Origin: Pomacea canaliculata
Lineage: Eukaryota; Mollusca; Gastropoda; Architaenioglossa; Ampullariidae
Reading direction: 5' to 3'
Assembly: GCF_003073045.1 (NCBI RefSeq)
Contig: NC_037601.1
Location: 11,457,807-11,521,806 of the forward strand
DNA length: 64,000 bases
Shown piece after piece: positions 12,430-24,344 of this stretch. A model generated the notes under the pieces. It did not search any database. It saw nothing but the letters and a program-made list of their open reading frames with translations, and was not told the origin of the DNA. Position 1 is the stretch's first letter; each line of letters opens with the position of its first letter. The position numbers and the translations under genes were made by a program.

Positions 12430-13870
12430 AACGAAATTTGATGCTGCCGGCTCAAATCGCTATATATATATACACACACAGACACCCTTACAGAGAAACA
12501 TCACGCAATAGCATGTTAGACGTGTGAGCACGACTGTTTATACACGCACACTCATTAACACACACGGACTCGCTCTCTAGGAATGTTTAGTTGGGCTTTA
12601 ACGGACATACCCCTTTGTGAGGTGTCTCAGAGTAAAGCATTTCGTAGTTAAAGTTTCTCACATAAATGCGGAAATGGAGAAACTATATGTGCTCACGAAA
12701 GTTGTTACTATGTAATCTATTTTTGTTAAACCCAGGGGTAGTGGATAGACCCTGTTCATCTCCAGAACTTATAACTGTCCCTAACTGAACTCTAGTCAAC
12801 CAAAGAGTCTTTTCTAGCTATCGAGGTTGCAAAGGAGGTCTCATTTAAATGTAAGTCCATTCACATGACCTAATGTCCCAGTTTCAAACAATACCCGACC
12901 TACATTCACTACCCTTGGACTTAGCTACTTACATAAGCAATACGGAAAGGTAAGAAGCTCGATCGCCTCTCAGATATCGATACAATCATTTTACTTCTCT
13001 TCAGCTTGCCCACCTCATCACTTCGTCTATGAGCCAACCTGCGGTGCTTTTCTTCATGCCGTGGGGGTGGGGTTGGGTCGGTGAGAAGAAGGGTACGCTT
13101 TTGGCAGCTCAGGGCCTTCTCCAAACAGAGAAAAAAGCAGAGTAAAGATTCTTTCAGTCAATGCAATCAAAACTGAGTAAAGAGTTCACATTTCTTTGTG
13201 CCACATTGTCGTGCGTCTTAAATTTCTATTTGTATGAAGCACCGCGAGTGGGCAAGAGAAAGTATTCTTACAATCCAATCTCCTCTTTCCCCTAGAAAAA
13301 TATTTGCACGGTTATCTGCCTTCTCCGAGCAACAGGAGCAAAAAACTTTAAAATGTTCATATTTTAATTTAATTGTATTTATCAGATTTATGTTTCATAT
13401 CTTGAAAATGCAAATGCAAATGCATGCAAGTCCCACGGCACACACACAACAACCAAACAATTCGGTAGCAGGATGGCTTTAATACTGTTGAATAATCAGG
13501 ACGGCACTAGTGTTTGTAAACAATCAAGTAGGACGTTACTAGGGCTGAGGAGCACATGTGGTGCCAGTAAAACGAACGAACCGTGTGACCTGGCGATGAC
13601 TAGTTTGTTGATCACGACAACGTTTCTAAGCTAGGAGGTTTGTGCCGGTGTCCATGGAAAGAAAAACAACCTACACAACTGTATCATGGCGACTGACGAC
13701 CAAGGTGCTGTTTGTGGTGTGATTAGTTCCCAGGTAAACAAGCTTTGATTTTCTTGAAGCAAATGTGTCAACAGAATGACTTTAAGACACTTATCCGACA
13801 CATGGGGATAAGGACTGTAGTTTCGAGAGAATACGGTGCACTGTAAAATGAATTAAGTGAAAGAGGTACA
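12430..13870. other. No gene recognised
   Basis: The stretch holds short TA/CA dinucleotide runs near 12461-12480. No exon or familiar repeat is visible. Confidence 0.45.
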
Positions 13871-13879
13871 GTCACGCTG

Positions 13880-14280
13880 CGAAGAATAAAAGCAAGATTT
13901 ACATAGCGCATGCTCACGCTCGTGAGGATGATGTTTTTAGCGCTCGAAGCAAGTACGAGACATGGACAGCATGCGAACGACGGAAGAATAAACAGCAATG
14001 ATGATGACTAACAAAACACAAATATAGAGAATGCAGAGGAATCAGGTAACAAGTATTAGGAGTATCGTGAATCTGCAGAGGACAACTCGGGAAGTAGCAA
14101 TAAGCGGGAAAAGGAAGTTGGGGGGTTAGGGTTAGGTGTGGTTTGTTATTACAGGTCATGCTCAAGGAAGAGAAACGTTTTCAGTGCACGTTTAAAGGAT
14201 TCAATAGTGGATAGGTGGCGGACATGGAAAGGGAGAGAGTTTCGGTGCACAGTAAATAAACAGGAAATGAGTAAATGGTG
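13880..14280 (-). mobile_element. 5'-truncated L2/CR1-like LINE 3' end
   Basis: On the minus strand the sequence begins in the last codons of a LINE reverse transcriptase (coding for a [16 protein letters not shown]-like tail) and runs through its 3'UTR to a GCGCT...ACGAGCGTGAGCATGCGCT element before a short A/T-rich tail. Both the coding tail and the 3'UTR motif match the longer copy at 19480-20645, so the two belong to one family. It is a typical 5'-truncated insertion. Confidence 0.75.
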
Positions 14281-14459
14281 AAAATTTCATATCTCTAGGA
14301 TGATACAAATCGAACACATACATAGTAAGTTAAATAAAGGTGTATTAAAAAAAAAAATACTGATCAAGGCCGCGGACCCGGACACAACATCACTCCCTCT
14401 CAGGCTTGCGTGTAGGCGAGAAGTGTCAAAAAGGTTTGATTGCTTTGTACCTATACTTA

Positions 14460-14695
14460 CAGGCCCCTTCTTAGCCCCCGCGGGGCCCGTACCATAGGGC
14501 GTGTGCGGGGCCCTCCACGTACGATCTTCCTCAAAAGTTACACGGGAATGGCTACGGGGAGACATGACTCTTTTCAAATCATGCCTAAAAAGTAAGGCAT
14601 GTAGTATGTTGTTACTTGCAGCCTAGTTACCATATTAATCAACAGCGCGGGGCCCTAGGCAGATACCTCGTCTACCTACCCCTAAACACGGCCCT
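14460..14695 (-). mobile_element. hAT-type MITE, 236 bp
   Basis: The element has imperfect terminal inverted repeats (CAGGGCCGTGTTTAGGGG on the minus strand; CAGGCCCCTTCTTAGCC at the other end) and the internal GAGGTATCTGCCTAGGGCCC signature shared with 59504-59681. Flanking octamers TATACTTA and CTTACTAA match at 5 of 8 positions, in keeping with a decayed 8-bp target duplication. Confidence 0.7.
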
Positions 14696-14728
14696 GCTTA
14701 CTAATACATGCAATAATAATTTTTATCC

Positions 14729-14965
14729 TTCTACTTCTCCGTCACTAGACATGCGCAGCTATACTAGTCTAGAAAACATCATGAAACAGTATTAACACCA
14801 GTAACACTAAGGCAGCCGATAAAACAGAACGAATTATTACAAGAACATTTCAAAACTGCTGTGGCGTGAACAGGGATCAGGCTCAAAGATTTTTCATAGT
14901 AATGTCAGGGGAAGACAAGAACAGGTGGAGGGTGAAAAATTCCCCGATGCCTAATGTTGGCTTTC
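14729..14965. repeat. Interspersed repeat 'family Y', copy 1
   Basis: The sequence aligns by eye over its length with 53866-54125: both carry CTTCTACTTCTCC(G/A)TCAC near the left, an ACTAGTCTA segment, an AACAnAACGAATTATTACAA-like middle, and AAATTCCCCGATGCCTAAT at the right. No coding potential, termini or parent element is recognised. Confidence 0.65.
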
Positions 14966-14969
14966 TTTA

Positions 14970-15765
14970 CCTCGGGCCGTACAAAATTATCAACTTCAAA
15001 ATAAGTCTTCATCATTCGGCAATAAAGTCGTAGTTTACTTGTTTTATTGTGAAGACGATGTACTTTTACAATCTGTTTACATCTCGCTAATTTAGTCCCT
15101 GTCAAGTGTCTTCACTGCCAGCAAAACCTGGTCAGCATACGGACGTAAATTGTCGTCCACAGCTTGTTTTGTCGTGCAGGTGATGCACCGTGGACTGCAG
15201 GTGTCGCGGACGCAAACTTTTAAAAAATTGTAGTAACGGTCGGGGATTGTAGTAGTTTTTAACCGTAGTGTATGGAGTGTCTTTAGAAAGAGGAAGAGGG
15301 GTTATCGGCAAGTATTAAAGACACTCGTTTAGGCATTTCACCATCTTTTCTCTGCAACTTTGCCTAATTTGTTTTGGGTGAGCAAGTAAGTCTTGCGTGA
15401 GCGATTGCGTGTGTGAAGCGGGTGAGGAATAATGATGACAGTAATAATCACTCCTTTAGCGCACTTCCCCGTTTAACAGCGAGTTGAAATATAAGCGCAT
15501 TTCTAAAAACAAATACAGTAATACAGCAAAATTAAAAGGGTGTGCGTGAGAGGGAGAGATAATGGGAAAAGGAGACAATGAATTTCTAGAGATATTCTAG
15601 AAAGAAATGGATCGTAAGATGAGTCCTGCCCAAAGGCGGTGATGGTGTTATACTAGGGGAGATATTTTACTAACCAGCCTCGTGTGCGATATCCTGCAGG
15701 CCATCAGTCTTTCTTATTATAGAGTTTACGAGAAGACCTGCTTACCTGCATAAACAGTATAATAT
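14970..15765. other. No gene recognised
   Basis: No exon or repeat is recognised here. An open frame at 14905-15105 on the minus strand overlaps the repeat and has no support. Confidence 0.4.
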
Positions 15766-15769
15766 ATGT

Positions 15770-16313
15770 CAATAAGTCTGACATAGTTTCATTTACTCTC
15801 CTACATTCATGATTAGCGTGGGTACTGCCTTTGTTCGGAAATGTTTGTTTACCTGATAGTCCTCCGCCCAAGCTCGACAAAATGTGCGGATTTATGTAAA
15901 TTTTCAAGACCACACGCGTGCATTCACATCCCCCCAGACACACACTGTCACTGATTTAATATTAGATTTTGATTTGAATTATGCAGTTACAGTTGTTCAT
16001 TCTTCCAGTTTCTTCCTAATTCTGACAACGCCTATGCTACTCGTGCACCATCACAAGCCTTGAACGCAAAAGCAAAAAGAAAACGGCAGCACGATGAAAA
16101 AAACCCAAACAAATAAACAAAGACTTCAAAGAACACTTCAAAGTTGTGCACTTTTCCTAACGTTTGCTGTGTAGATAAAGTTACTAAACACGATGTACAC
16201 ATTCAGTCTTAAGCTAGTGAGCATACTGTTATATACTGGAAAAATAATGAACGATTGCAATTAATGATTAATATGAGGGGCCCGGAGGTCCGTACTGTCT
16301 TTCGGCGGCCCTG
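15770..16313. repeat. Interspersed repeat 'family X', copy 1
   Basis: The outer parts align with 55892-56188: an ATTCATGATTAGCGTGGGTACTG block on the left, then after an interruption of about 200 bp GTGCACTTTTCCTAACGTTTG, GAGCATACTGTTATATACTGG and the GC-rich end TCTTTCGGCGGCCCTG. The right half is also shared with the split copy at 41295-41947. It is non-coding and its class is unknown. Confidence 0.65.
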
Positions 16314-16319
16314 CGTGTG

Positions 16320-17380
16320 TGTGTTTTCGTTTTTCTTACACCAATACAAAATTCTATTTCCACTTAGGAAAAGTTCTTATCTATTTTAGCCGCACAACTC
16401 TTTGCTCCTGTTTTCATTGCAAGCTTGTTTCTCGTTTACTGATATTTTGTTTTAACCAATAAAACTTCAAAAACGAACAAAAATACAGTAATGTAGCCAC
16501 CTAAGGTTTTACAAGACAGAAATGAGAATCTGTAGTAGAAAAAAATCACAACTGCAATACCATTCACTGACGTTCATCTGTACTTAAATATTTAATCACT
16601 TCCATTAATATTAGAAAATTAGGCATTTGAATGGAGAGGAAAGGCACTAGTATCAAATTCATTTCACCTTCAACTGCATTCTTCCTACAAATGCTGAGTG
16701 TGACGCCTGCGACAGTTCTGACTACATATTTCATCACCTTCTGCAGGCTACCTAGTTACCTTTCCGGATTGTTAAAGGCTTATGAACAGGCAATACTTTT
16801 GTCATTGTATTCACAGCTGTTAATATTACTGTCTTGGATCAAAGTATTCGGCCTTGCATTCTGCTGAAAGCAGAAAACAAAGAATATGCCCTTCAAACCT
16901 TTAATCATAAACCTGAAAGAGGTAAAATATAAAGGAAGACCATACACGGCTGTGATAAGAAAAACAATGCTTCATAAATCTGGCGCCAAGAAATACTTTT
17001 AAAATATGTGTATACTTAAATAGGAGTTAGAGAGAGTGTCTGTGTGAGGGGCTGTTTATATATATGCGTAACAGTATTAGAACGTGTGCTAGTATATGTG
17101 TTCATCCTCAAACATGAAATAATGAATCCCATGGTAAGTTTATTGAAGTAGTAACCATGGCGGTCTCACTGGGCATTCTGCCGGATCGAGAACACGGAAC
17201 TGGACACGCTCAGCTGCAGACACGTTTAAAATGGAGACCAAATGAGAGAAAAAGTAAACAATGGGAAACATTATTGCACATTATTAATTCCATTTGAAAT
17301 GCCTCCTAGATCTCTGTAAATGTGTGCACATATTTCCATTACGACCCGTATTGAACATTGCTCCCATGGCAACTGTGCGG
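16320..17380. other. No gene recognised; contains the end of the MATCAP 3'UTR
   Basis: The last part of this stretch (from about 17120) should be the 3'UTR of the minus-strand MATCAP gene. The rest is AT-rich and featureless; a short open frame at 16631-16867 has no recognisable motif. Confidence 0.45.
17139..17144 (-). terminator. Putative poly(A) signal of the MATCAP gene
   Basis: AATAAA on the minus strand lies about 245 nt beyond the TAG stop at 17389-17391. It is the first canonical signal downstream that I found. Confidence 0.45.
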
Positions 17381-17388
17381 AGGAGAAG

Positions 17389-20300
17389 CTATTTCATATC
17401 CCACAAGACACTATCCGTCAGGCCGTTACACTCAGCAATATAATCCAGCTGGCATATGTACTTCTTCATATCCATCATGAAACTTGGAATGCGAGTATTG
17501 TCCAGCACGCTAAGCTCGGACAAACGATCGACATCTTCATGAGCTATTTTGCCCAGTCTCATCAGCATCTCAAAATCCAGAGTGTGTCGGTGCTTCAAGA
17601 GCTGCAGTGCACCTTCTAGGTACACCTGATCCTTACAGAACGTACCTGTAACAGTAACACAACACATATATAATGTGACTGTTAAAAGGAAAATAATACG
17701 TACTTGCCAGGCAGAATGATAATTTGGTAGACAGGAAAGAGAAAAGATTTGATAAGGATGAGAGGAAGTGGGGTATTGGCGTTTTACTTCCAGGCAGCAA
17801 CTAAGGCTATATCACGGCATGGCAGCCAGCCGTGTAAACAGATGCCACAAGCAGAGAAAGAACAGCGTGCACGAGACGAAAGCTGAACCCAGGACAGCCA
17901 ACCCTTACTGTAGTGGTGACAGGCGCTAACCATTGTGCCACTGGTCCCACAAAAGATTTGATGAAAATGACAAGAACGAAACGTGGGCAACATATGAGAA
18001 ACGGAAGAACAAGCAAACAACAGATGAACGACGAAAAGATAACAAACAGTACTATTCTTACAGTTTTTAAAATAAAAGGATTTAAAGCAGCAAGTAAGCA
18101 AGCTTTAAAGTTTAATAAGTGATAAGAAAGCTTCCGCTGGCATTAACTCTTTCATGACAGTATGCGCACCTGGTACTGAAGTATCTGTCTGACCTCGTTT
18201 GGCTCTGACACAGTAGTCCCAGCGTGTGCTGGGGCTCTTTAGAAACTTGCCCAGATCTGCAAAGAGATCTCTGAAAGACAGGTGTGCAGCTTTATAAGTG
18301 ACATAGTACAGAAGTGCTGCCCGCCAGAGGTAAGGGTATGGCCGATTGATTACAGAATGAAGTGAAGCCAGCCCCTCCTCTGTAGGGTTGTAATGCTGAA
18401 GCATCATTTCCTCACGCTGAATTGGTGAGGCCCAAAGCTGGTGACGATTATTGCAACTACGCAGGTAATGGGTACCTAGTAGATCACAAAATAATTAATG
18501 TATTAAATAACTATGAAATATGAAAAATACGCTCTCTCTTTCTCTCTAGATCACACACCCACACCAGCCTCTGCCTCTAAGGAGAAAAAAGCTAATGTTA
18601 CCAATTTCATGCTGAAGCAGTCCATCACACCAGTATTCACGCGTATTCAAAACACGCACAGTCAGGTGTGGCCATCCTTTTTTCTGTGTCATAGACGCCG
18701 TTGACAGGAGGTCCTCGCTCAAGTTTACCTAAACAAGAAAACTGAAATGTATTTAGGGTTTATTTCCTACCATTTGAACCTTCTAAAAACTTTTAAGTAG
18801 TAGTGATATAATCAACATTATCGTATAATTGTCTGCAAACTTTAAGCATTAGTGATATAGTCAATCTTAGAATATAATATCATAATTGTCTGCAACAGTG
18901 CAAGCAAACAAATAGCACACAGGAAATTGTGAGAGTACATAGCAGTAGTTTTGTAATTATAATAAATATACATTTAAATATTTTCTTCAGAAATATACAA
19001 TACTGCAAACTCCCAAAGCCTGTTGTAATAAACGCTTCTGTATCTCATGCTAACATTCAGTTCATGGAAGTCATGAGCAGGCAACAAGAACCATAAAGAA
19101 GGCTACAGTAACCAAGTATAACAATACATAAACAATATTTTGAAGGCTATGGTTACAAAGTGTAAATATATTATCAATATTTTGACAAAAAAGTGTAGCA
19201 GAGCAGAACTGCTCAGTTTGTAATAATATGTTGTCACTTCAACCTATCCTTCAAGCCACCATCATATATGAATGCAGGAGCTTGGGTATGTTAATGAGAT
19301 ATTGTCTTAAAAATAAACTTATTCCCACAGAAAATAATGTTTAGCACCCTTACCAAATGCAAGTGAAAATTATTATATTGTTGAAAAGCTTACATCTTGT
19401 GAATGGAACAGTGCTATTTGTTCAAAATTTTGTAATGAACCATTTGATAATAAATCTGCACTTCGATCAGCATGTCTGGAAGAAATTAATCTAGTCTCAC
19501 AAGGTTTCTCATCAATCATATGCTGATGACACACAACTGTACTGCTCCACTCTACCGGCTGAGTCTCACTCTGCTATTAGCGCCATAGAAGCCTGTATTA
19601 ACGATGTCAAAGACTGGATGGTAACAAACAAACTCAACGATGATAAAACGGAAGCCCTCCTATGTTTGAGAAGAAGAAATCCATCTTCACTCGTTTGTCC
19701 CCCAAATCACATCAAGGTGTGCGACACCAACATCACCTTTGTGTCATTCGTCAGGAACCTGGGATTCATTGTCACTGCAGACATGACTCTTGATAAACAA
19801 GTCACAGCTGTCTGTCAATCTGCCTATTATGAGCTAAGATCAGCGCCATCTGTCACATTCTGTCTACACACACTACCAATACTCTTGTCTGAGTCTTTGT
19901 TTTATCCAGACTTGATTACTGCAACTCCTTGCTTGCTGGCTGCCCTGTATACCTTCTTCACAAACTCCAGAAAGTACAGAACTCTGCTAAAACGTCCGGT
20001 GCTTAGAGCTAGGAAATAGGACCACGCCACCCCTCTCCTTCATTGTCTTTACTTGCTTCCCATCCATCCTTGCATCCAGTACAAACTGTCCGTGCTGTGT
20101 TTAAATTTCTTTGATGGCACCTGCCCTGATTATTTCTCTGAACTGTTCTTCCCTTACATCCCAGATAGACAGCTCCGCTCCTCATCTGATGTTCGTCTCC
20201 TTACTCTTCCTGTCACCAAAACAACAACATATGGCCGCAGGATTTTTAGTTATTGTGCTGCAAACCAATGGAACTCTCTCCCTCTCCATATCCGCCACCT

Positions 20301-22120
20301 ACCCACCATTGAATCCTTTAAACGTGCACTGAAGACACACCTCTTCCATCAGCATTACTCCTAACAACCTTTCCCATCATGCTAATATTTTTCCACACCC
20401 TTCCCTGCTAGTCTTTCTTTTGCAATATCACGATACTCTCAGTTCTCGTTATTTGGTTCCTCTTTGCATTTTCTGCATTTGTTTTTATTCATCATTAGTG
20501 CTGTTGCTTATTCTTTCTTAGTTCATGTGTTGTTTTCTGTATGCTGTCCATGTCTCATTCTTATTCTTAGGCGCTAAGAGCATGCTTCTTACGAGTGTGA
20601 GTATGCGCTTCAAAAATTTTGCATTAATTATATATCATTATAATATGTGGTTATAGGGTGAAAATGACATTGCAGGATATGGGTTATGCAGGAAATGGCT
20701 TAGGCAGGATATGGTGTGATAGATGCCTGTGTTTCTCGTTGGCTTCCACAGCCCGTCTACCTGTATTGTGGTGACTAAAAGGACAGTCAATACTAGGCAG
20801 GCTGGGAGTGTACGCATTGAAAGAGTTAATACACCATGAGTTTGGTCATTGCAGCTTCTGTCTGAGAAAGATTTTCCATCATTTGTGAGGGTGGATGCAA
20901 GATACCCCGAAGCCTAAACTTCTTCCAGTTTGTTTCTATTCATGGTGATATTGGTATGAGTGTCAGTTGTGGTGTTAACTTACTATCTGAGCTGCTGTCT
21001 GGTCCACCTGCTTGCACTCATGGTGCGTGCTTGTCCAAAATTATGTAAACTGAAATTCTAAGATTATTTCACCAACAGTCACAGACTGATAGAACAAAAT
21101 ATTCCTTATTCTACTAACCTTTATCTCCGACTCCAGCTTCTCTTTTTTGAGATAACGCTTTACAAGAGCTAAGATCTGTGAACGTGATAGAACAGGACCA
21201 CCTGATGTGTCTTCAAATTCCTCATAGCTGCCAAACTCACTAATTACACTATCCATGATGTTAATAGCCTGCAAGCAACAAATAAAGAATCCTGTGAACA
21301 GAAGGCAAATAAGCCCTTCTCTTGGCATTTTTAAAAGATGGTACTTAGATCATGGTAAGTGTAATATTGTGTGGAGAAAAACTGAATAACTAAATCACTT
21401 AAGCAGTAAAAACACAAATCTAAGGCACTTCATCTAATTCATTGAAGTTGATGAGTGAAACAATATTTGCTTGTGTGGTTAAAGGAGGAAATATGCAAAA
21501 CAAGAAGTGTGTATATATACTTTTTTCAAATGGTAATCAGATGGTGTATTGAATTTCTCCATCATTCTCTCATCTGCAGCACAACGGTACACGAAGAATG
21601 GGTTATAGTTAAAGTTTGCCCTCATGAATCGATCTCTCTCTGACTTCTCATTTTCTGGTGTTATGGAAACCAAAAGTGGAAGCTTCATTTTGTACTCATG
21701 TGGCTGCTGCAACCTCATATATCTTGATCGTGGAAGACACAACATGCTCAGACGTTCAGAAACTGTCCTTATTCTTAGTCTGTGTGTCTGTGCTTTGCTT
21801 TTCCTGAAGTGGAGCTCTCTTTTGGGAACAGAGATATCTTTGCTTTCTGATTTATCTTTGCTATTTGAAGTTTTGGAAACAGAAGACACTAGCGATGGAC
21901 AGGACACAGATGATATTTTTTTTTTCCGTCTTGCAGCGTTTTTCTTTTGAATCCTTCTAGCTGGTTCTGCTCCTGTTTGCTTTGTGATGCATCCATGTGA
22001 TGATGTCAACATGCGATCAGACAACAAAATCGAGCTGCTGAAGTTATTGAAGGACTGTTCTGGATCTGAATTTTCATAAATTTCAGAATAAGGAGCGGTT
22101 TCCATATGCCATCTTGCCAT
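17389..22120 (-). CDS. MATCAP: Microtubule-associated tyrosine carboxypeptidase (MATCAP/KIAA0895 family), 5 coding exons
   Basis: This metallopeptidase family removes the C-terminal tyrosine of alpha-tubulin at microtubules. Coding exons on the minus strand are 22120-21521, 21268-21119, 18728-18602, 18475-18170 and 17645-17389; all have AG/GT borders and matching phases, and give 479 residues, close to human MATCAP1/2. Residues 1-168 are basic and poorly conserved, as in relatives. The conserved part starts with NFNYNPFF (169-176), then [20 protein letters not shown], the zinc motif HEIGTH (290-295, HExxxH, split by an intron after Gly), [12 protein letters not shown] with the likely third ligand Glu326, [24 protein letters not shown] and CKDQVYLEG. 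The active site is intact. The ATG is the first after an in-frame TAA at 22153-22151 and has a good AAAATGG context. A SINE and a LINE lie in its introns. Vertebrates have two copies; I cannot say which this equals. Confidence 0.93.
17768..17950 (-). mobile_element. tRNA-derived SINE in a MATCAP intron
   Basis: On the minus strand it opens with a tRNA-like head (A-box TGGCACAATGG, B-box-like GGTTCAGCTTTCG), followed by a CTGTTTACACGGCTGGCTG core, CCGTGATATAGCCTTAGT and GTAAAACGCCAATACCCC at the 3' end. It lies in the intron between the last two MATCAP coding exons, in the same orientation as the gene. It is the best-preserved copy of the family in the window. Confidence 0.8.
19480..20645 (+). 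mobile_element. L2/CR1-like LINE, 3' half, antisense in a MATCAP intron
   Basis: The plus strand encodes the second half of a non-LTR reverse transcriptase: the catalytic SYADDTQLY box (from about 19516), [17 protein letters not shown], and after frame changes the C-terminal segment [20 protein letters not shown] ending THLFHQHYS at 20361. The 3'UTR ends with GCGCTAAGAGC...ACGAGTGTGAGTATGCGCT. It is 5'-truncated, with several stops and frameshifts in the RT part, so it is inactive. It lies opposite to the host gene, between the exons at 18728 and 21119. Confidence 0.88.
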
Positions 22121-22154
22121 TTTTCCTTTCTGAACAAGTCTTAAGGCTCCTTAT

Positions 22155-23455
22155 ATTTATTGAAAGCATCTGCAACATTAAGTTCACAATGGTTTCATCT
22201 TCTGAAATAATAATAATGAATCGCTGTGTTGACAAGAACTGAAGCACTTTGCTTTAAACTCAACTAAATTAGTTTAAAAAATTAGAAGTCTATAGGTTAG
22301 TATTCAAAGGTAAGCATCCATAGGGTCAATGAAATGTAAGCCATCTTTAATCTTACTTGAAAGATTAGGTACATATTTCATTGCTGGCTGAGTGGGAGCA
22401 TTTTCTGTTCATTGGCCCAACCAAGTTTTAACCCCAAGATCTGTTTTTAATTCAAGTTCAGTAACCACAGGTGATATTTCAGATTGGAGGAATTCAAATA
22501 CTTGCATCTTATTAGATATCAAGAAATTTCACTGCAAAAGTGGAAGAGAAATAATCTCAGAAACAAAGAAATCTGGGGAAAAAAGGCGCGAAACCCTGTA
22601 AACACTCTAATTGCTTACTGCAGTGCCATTTGAATAATCTTTCAATGACAAATACTTTTTTTCAAATTTTAGCAAAATATTATCACCAATGCCCTCATGC
22701 ATATGCAATAGCATAACAAGAATTTTTTGTATTTAGGGAGCACAAACTGAAGGTGCCCTGTAACCATGAGTTAAAGTTACTTATTTTGTAAAGATAGATC
22801 AAAAAAGACATAAGCCAATAATTGTTTCTATTTTTTAAAAAAATGCTTAGACAGACCTTTTCATCTTCAGAATGATGAACTGTAATACTTCCAAAAATTG
22901 CATGTAATCAAAGGGACAAACCAGTAATCTTGATTCGCTGTATTTAATCACTGATCAAGCAAATATAATGCTTAGGTCCTAGATATAATTTTTGTGATTC
23001 TGAGGATTTCCCATGATAATTATATGAAACCATAAAGTTTAGTGTGAAAATAAGAAACATTTTGGGGCGCCTCTCCCTGGACACCTGCACTTGAAAACAT
23101 TTCTTAAGTGACATGCTCATATTATTGTTTTTATTTTATCTGAGATTAAGTAGTACTTAAATTATCTTAAATAGTACAGGTCTTATGCGATTAAAACTCT
23201 TTTCTTTAGTTCTTAAAGAAACAACAAAAGATGAGTGAATGTAAACATTATCGGACACACGAAGTCGTGTACAGACACCACTTACATTCATGCATTCTAA
23301 TCCTTGCATAGACTAAACATCAGTAAATGGACGGTATTATTTTGTCCATGCTCTTATTTACACATGATCATTGTGTTTTGTGTTAAACGCATTTGAACAA
23401 TAGCTGCAGAGATCAAATTGGAGAGAAGAACGGATCAGGACGAGAATCCAACTTG
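22155..23455. other. No gene recognised upstream of the MATCAP start
   Basis: The stretch is AT-rich. It probably belongs to a 5'UTR intron of MATCAP, if the exon-like segment at 23491-23704 is part of that transcript. No repeat is recognised. Confidence 0.4.
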
Positions 23456-23490
23456 TCACATACTTCGAGAAAAGGCCTTTCCATCCTTAC

Positions 23491-23704
23491 CTGTGAGTGG
23501 TTTGCGGCGATCAGACTTGATCCCCTTTAACATTGGTTTATATAATTCAACAAGGCCTGCATGATGACCACAGCACTGCCGTAACTTAAACGATTTGTGT
23601 GCGTTGATTTGATGGCGGCTTAGAAACGCAATGGTCTTAGAGTTGCGCCCCTTGGTCAGGCGTGCATGACGATGACCTTTCGTGCGACCAGCACGCGATA
23701 TCAT
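23491..23704 (-). other. Candidate first exon upstream of MATCAP
   Basis: A basic open segment on the minus strand begins MISRAGRTKGHRHARL and runs 71 codons to a perfect donor, CACAG|GTAAGG, at 23491. Joined to the acceptor TTGTTCAG just before the MATCAP ATG, the frame would not match, so if spliced to that gene it would act as 5'UTR or start a different reading frame. No family is recognised. It could also be a chance frame; the strong donor and higher GC are the only support. Confidence 0.3.
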
Positions 23705-23723
23705 GATAATAAATACAGTAGCA

Positions 23724-23785
23724 CATTTGTTTAGCGCCTTTATACAGCATCAACCTGATTCAAGGCGCTTTAAATATAAACACAC
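23724..23785. repeat. Short retroelement-tail-like repeat (GCGCC...GGCGC)
   Basis: The sequence TTTAGCGCCTTTATACAGC...CAAGGCGCTTTAAA resembles the 3' tails of several LINE families and the segment at 38943-39003. Only the tail is present and no coding part is attached. Confidence 0.3.
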
Positions 23786-23815
23786 AGACATAAGACGAAT
23801 AATGATCTCATAACA

Positions 23816-24180
23816 ATGTCGGTCTATTGAGCACACCTGTATATAAGCCGCAACCATTAAATTTTTAAAAAGTCTCTCTCTCTCTATATATACTTTTTCA
23901 CAAAGAAGCCGCACGTACTGGTTTATAAGCCACGAACATATGGAACTTGAAAGCTGCATCGATAGTAGGCATTTCGTCTTGTTTTCAGCATGAGGGCGTG
24001 TGCTTCGAGCATTTTTATGCGGCTTTGATTTTAAGCTGAACAGCTAACACTGTAACAACGTAAAACAGTAATAATTTTAACATAGAGCTCATCGGAAAAT
24101 TATCATCTGAAAAATCCGCAAACAAGCCGCATCGCTGTCTAAGCCGCAGAAAAAAGCGGGATATAGTCCGAACTTCACGG
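23816..24180. mobile_element. Non-autonomous DNA element with GCCGC motifs (pogo/Tc1-like?)
   Basis: At least five GCCGC motifs, two in the context ATAAGCCGC/CTAAGCCGC, are spread along the segment, which ends GTCCGAACTTCACGG followed by TA. This layout is usual for non-autonomous Tc1/mariner-superfamily elements, but the left terminus is not clearly complementary to the right one, so the left boundary is a guess and the copy may be truncated. Confidence 0.4.
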
Positions 24181-24344
24181 TATATCTCTAAACCCCAAAT
24201 AAAAGCTCTCACTCTTTATCACACACGAAACGCACAAGTTATCATAAACATATAAGGCGTATAGACAATTAAGTTCGTGTGTTGAACGGGGATATAGGGC
24301 TGTATAAGTGTCTCTCATTTGTTGCCTCTTTGTCTTAACGGTCT

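Noticed and set aside
14121-14140. Telomere-like GGGTTAGGGTTAGG
   Set aside because: Only two TTAGGG units are present, and they lie inside the 3'UTR of a LINE whose other copies share the surrounding sequence. It is not an interstitial telomere array.
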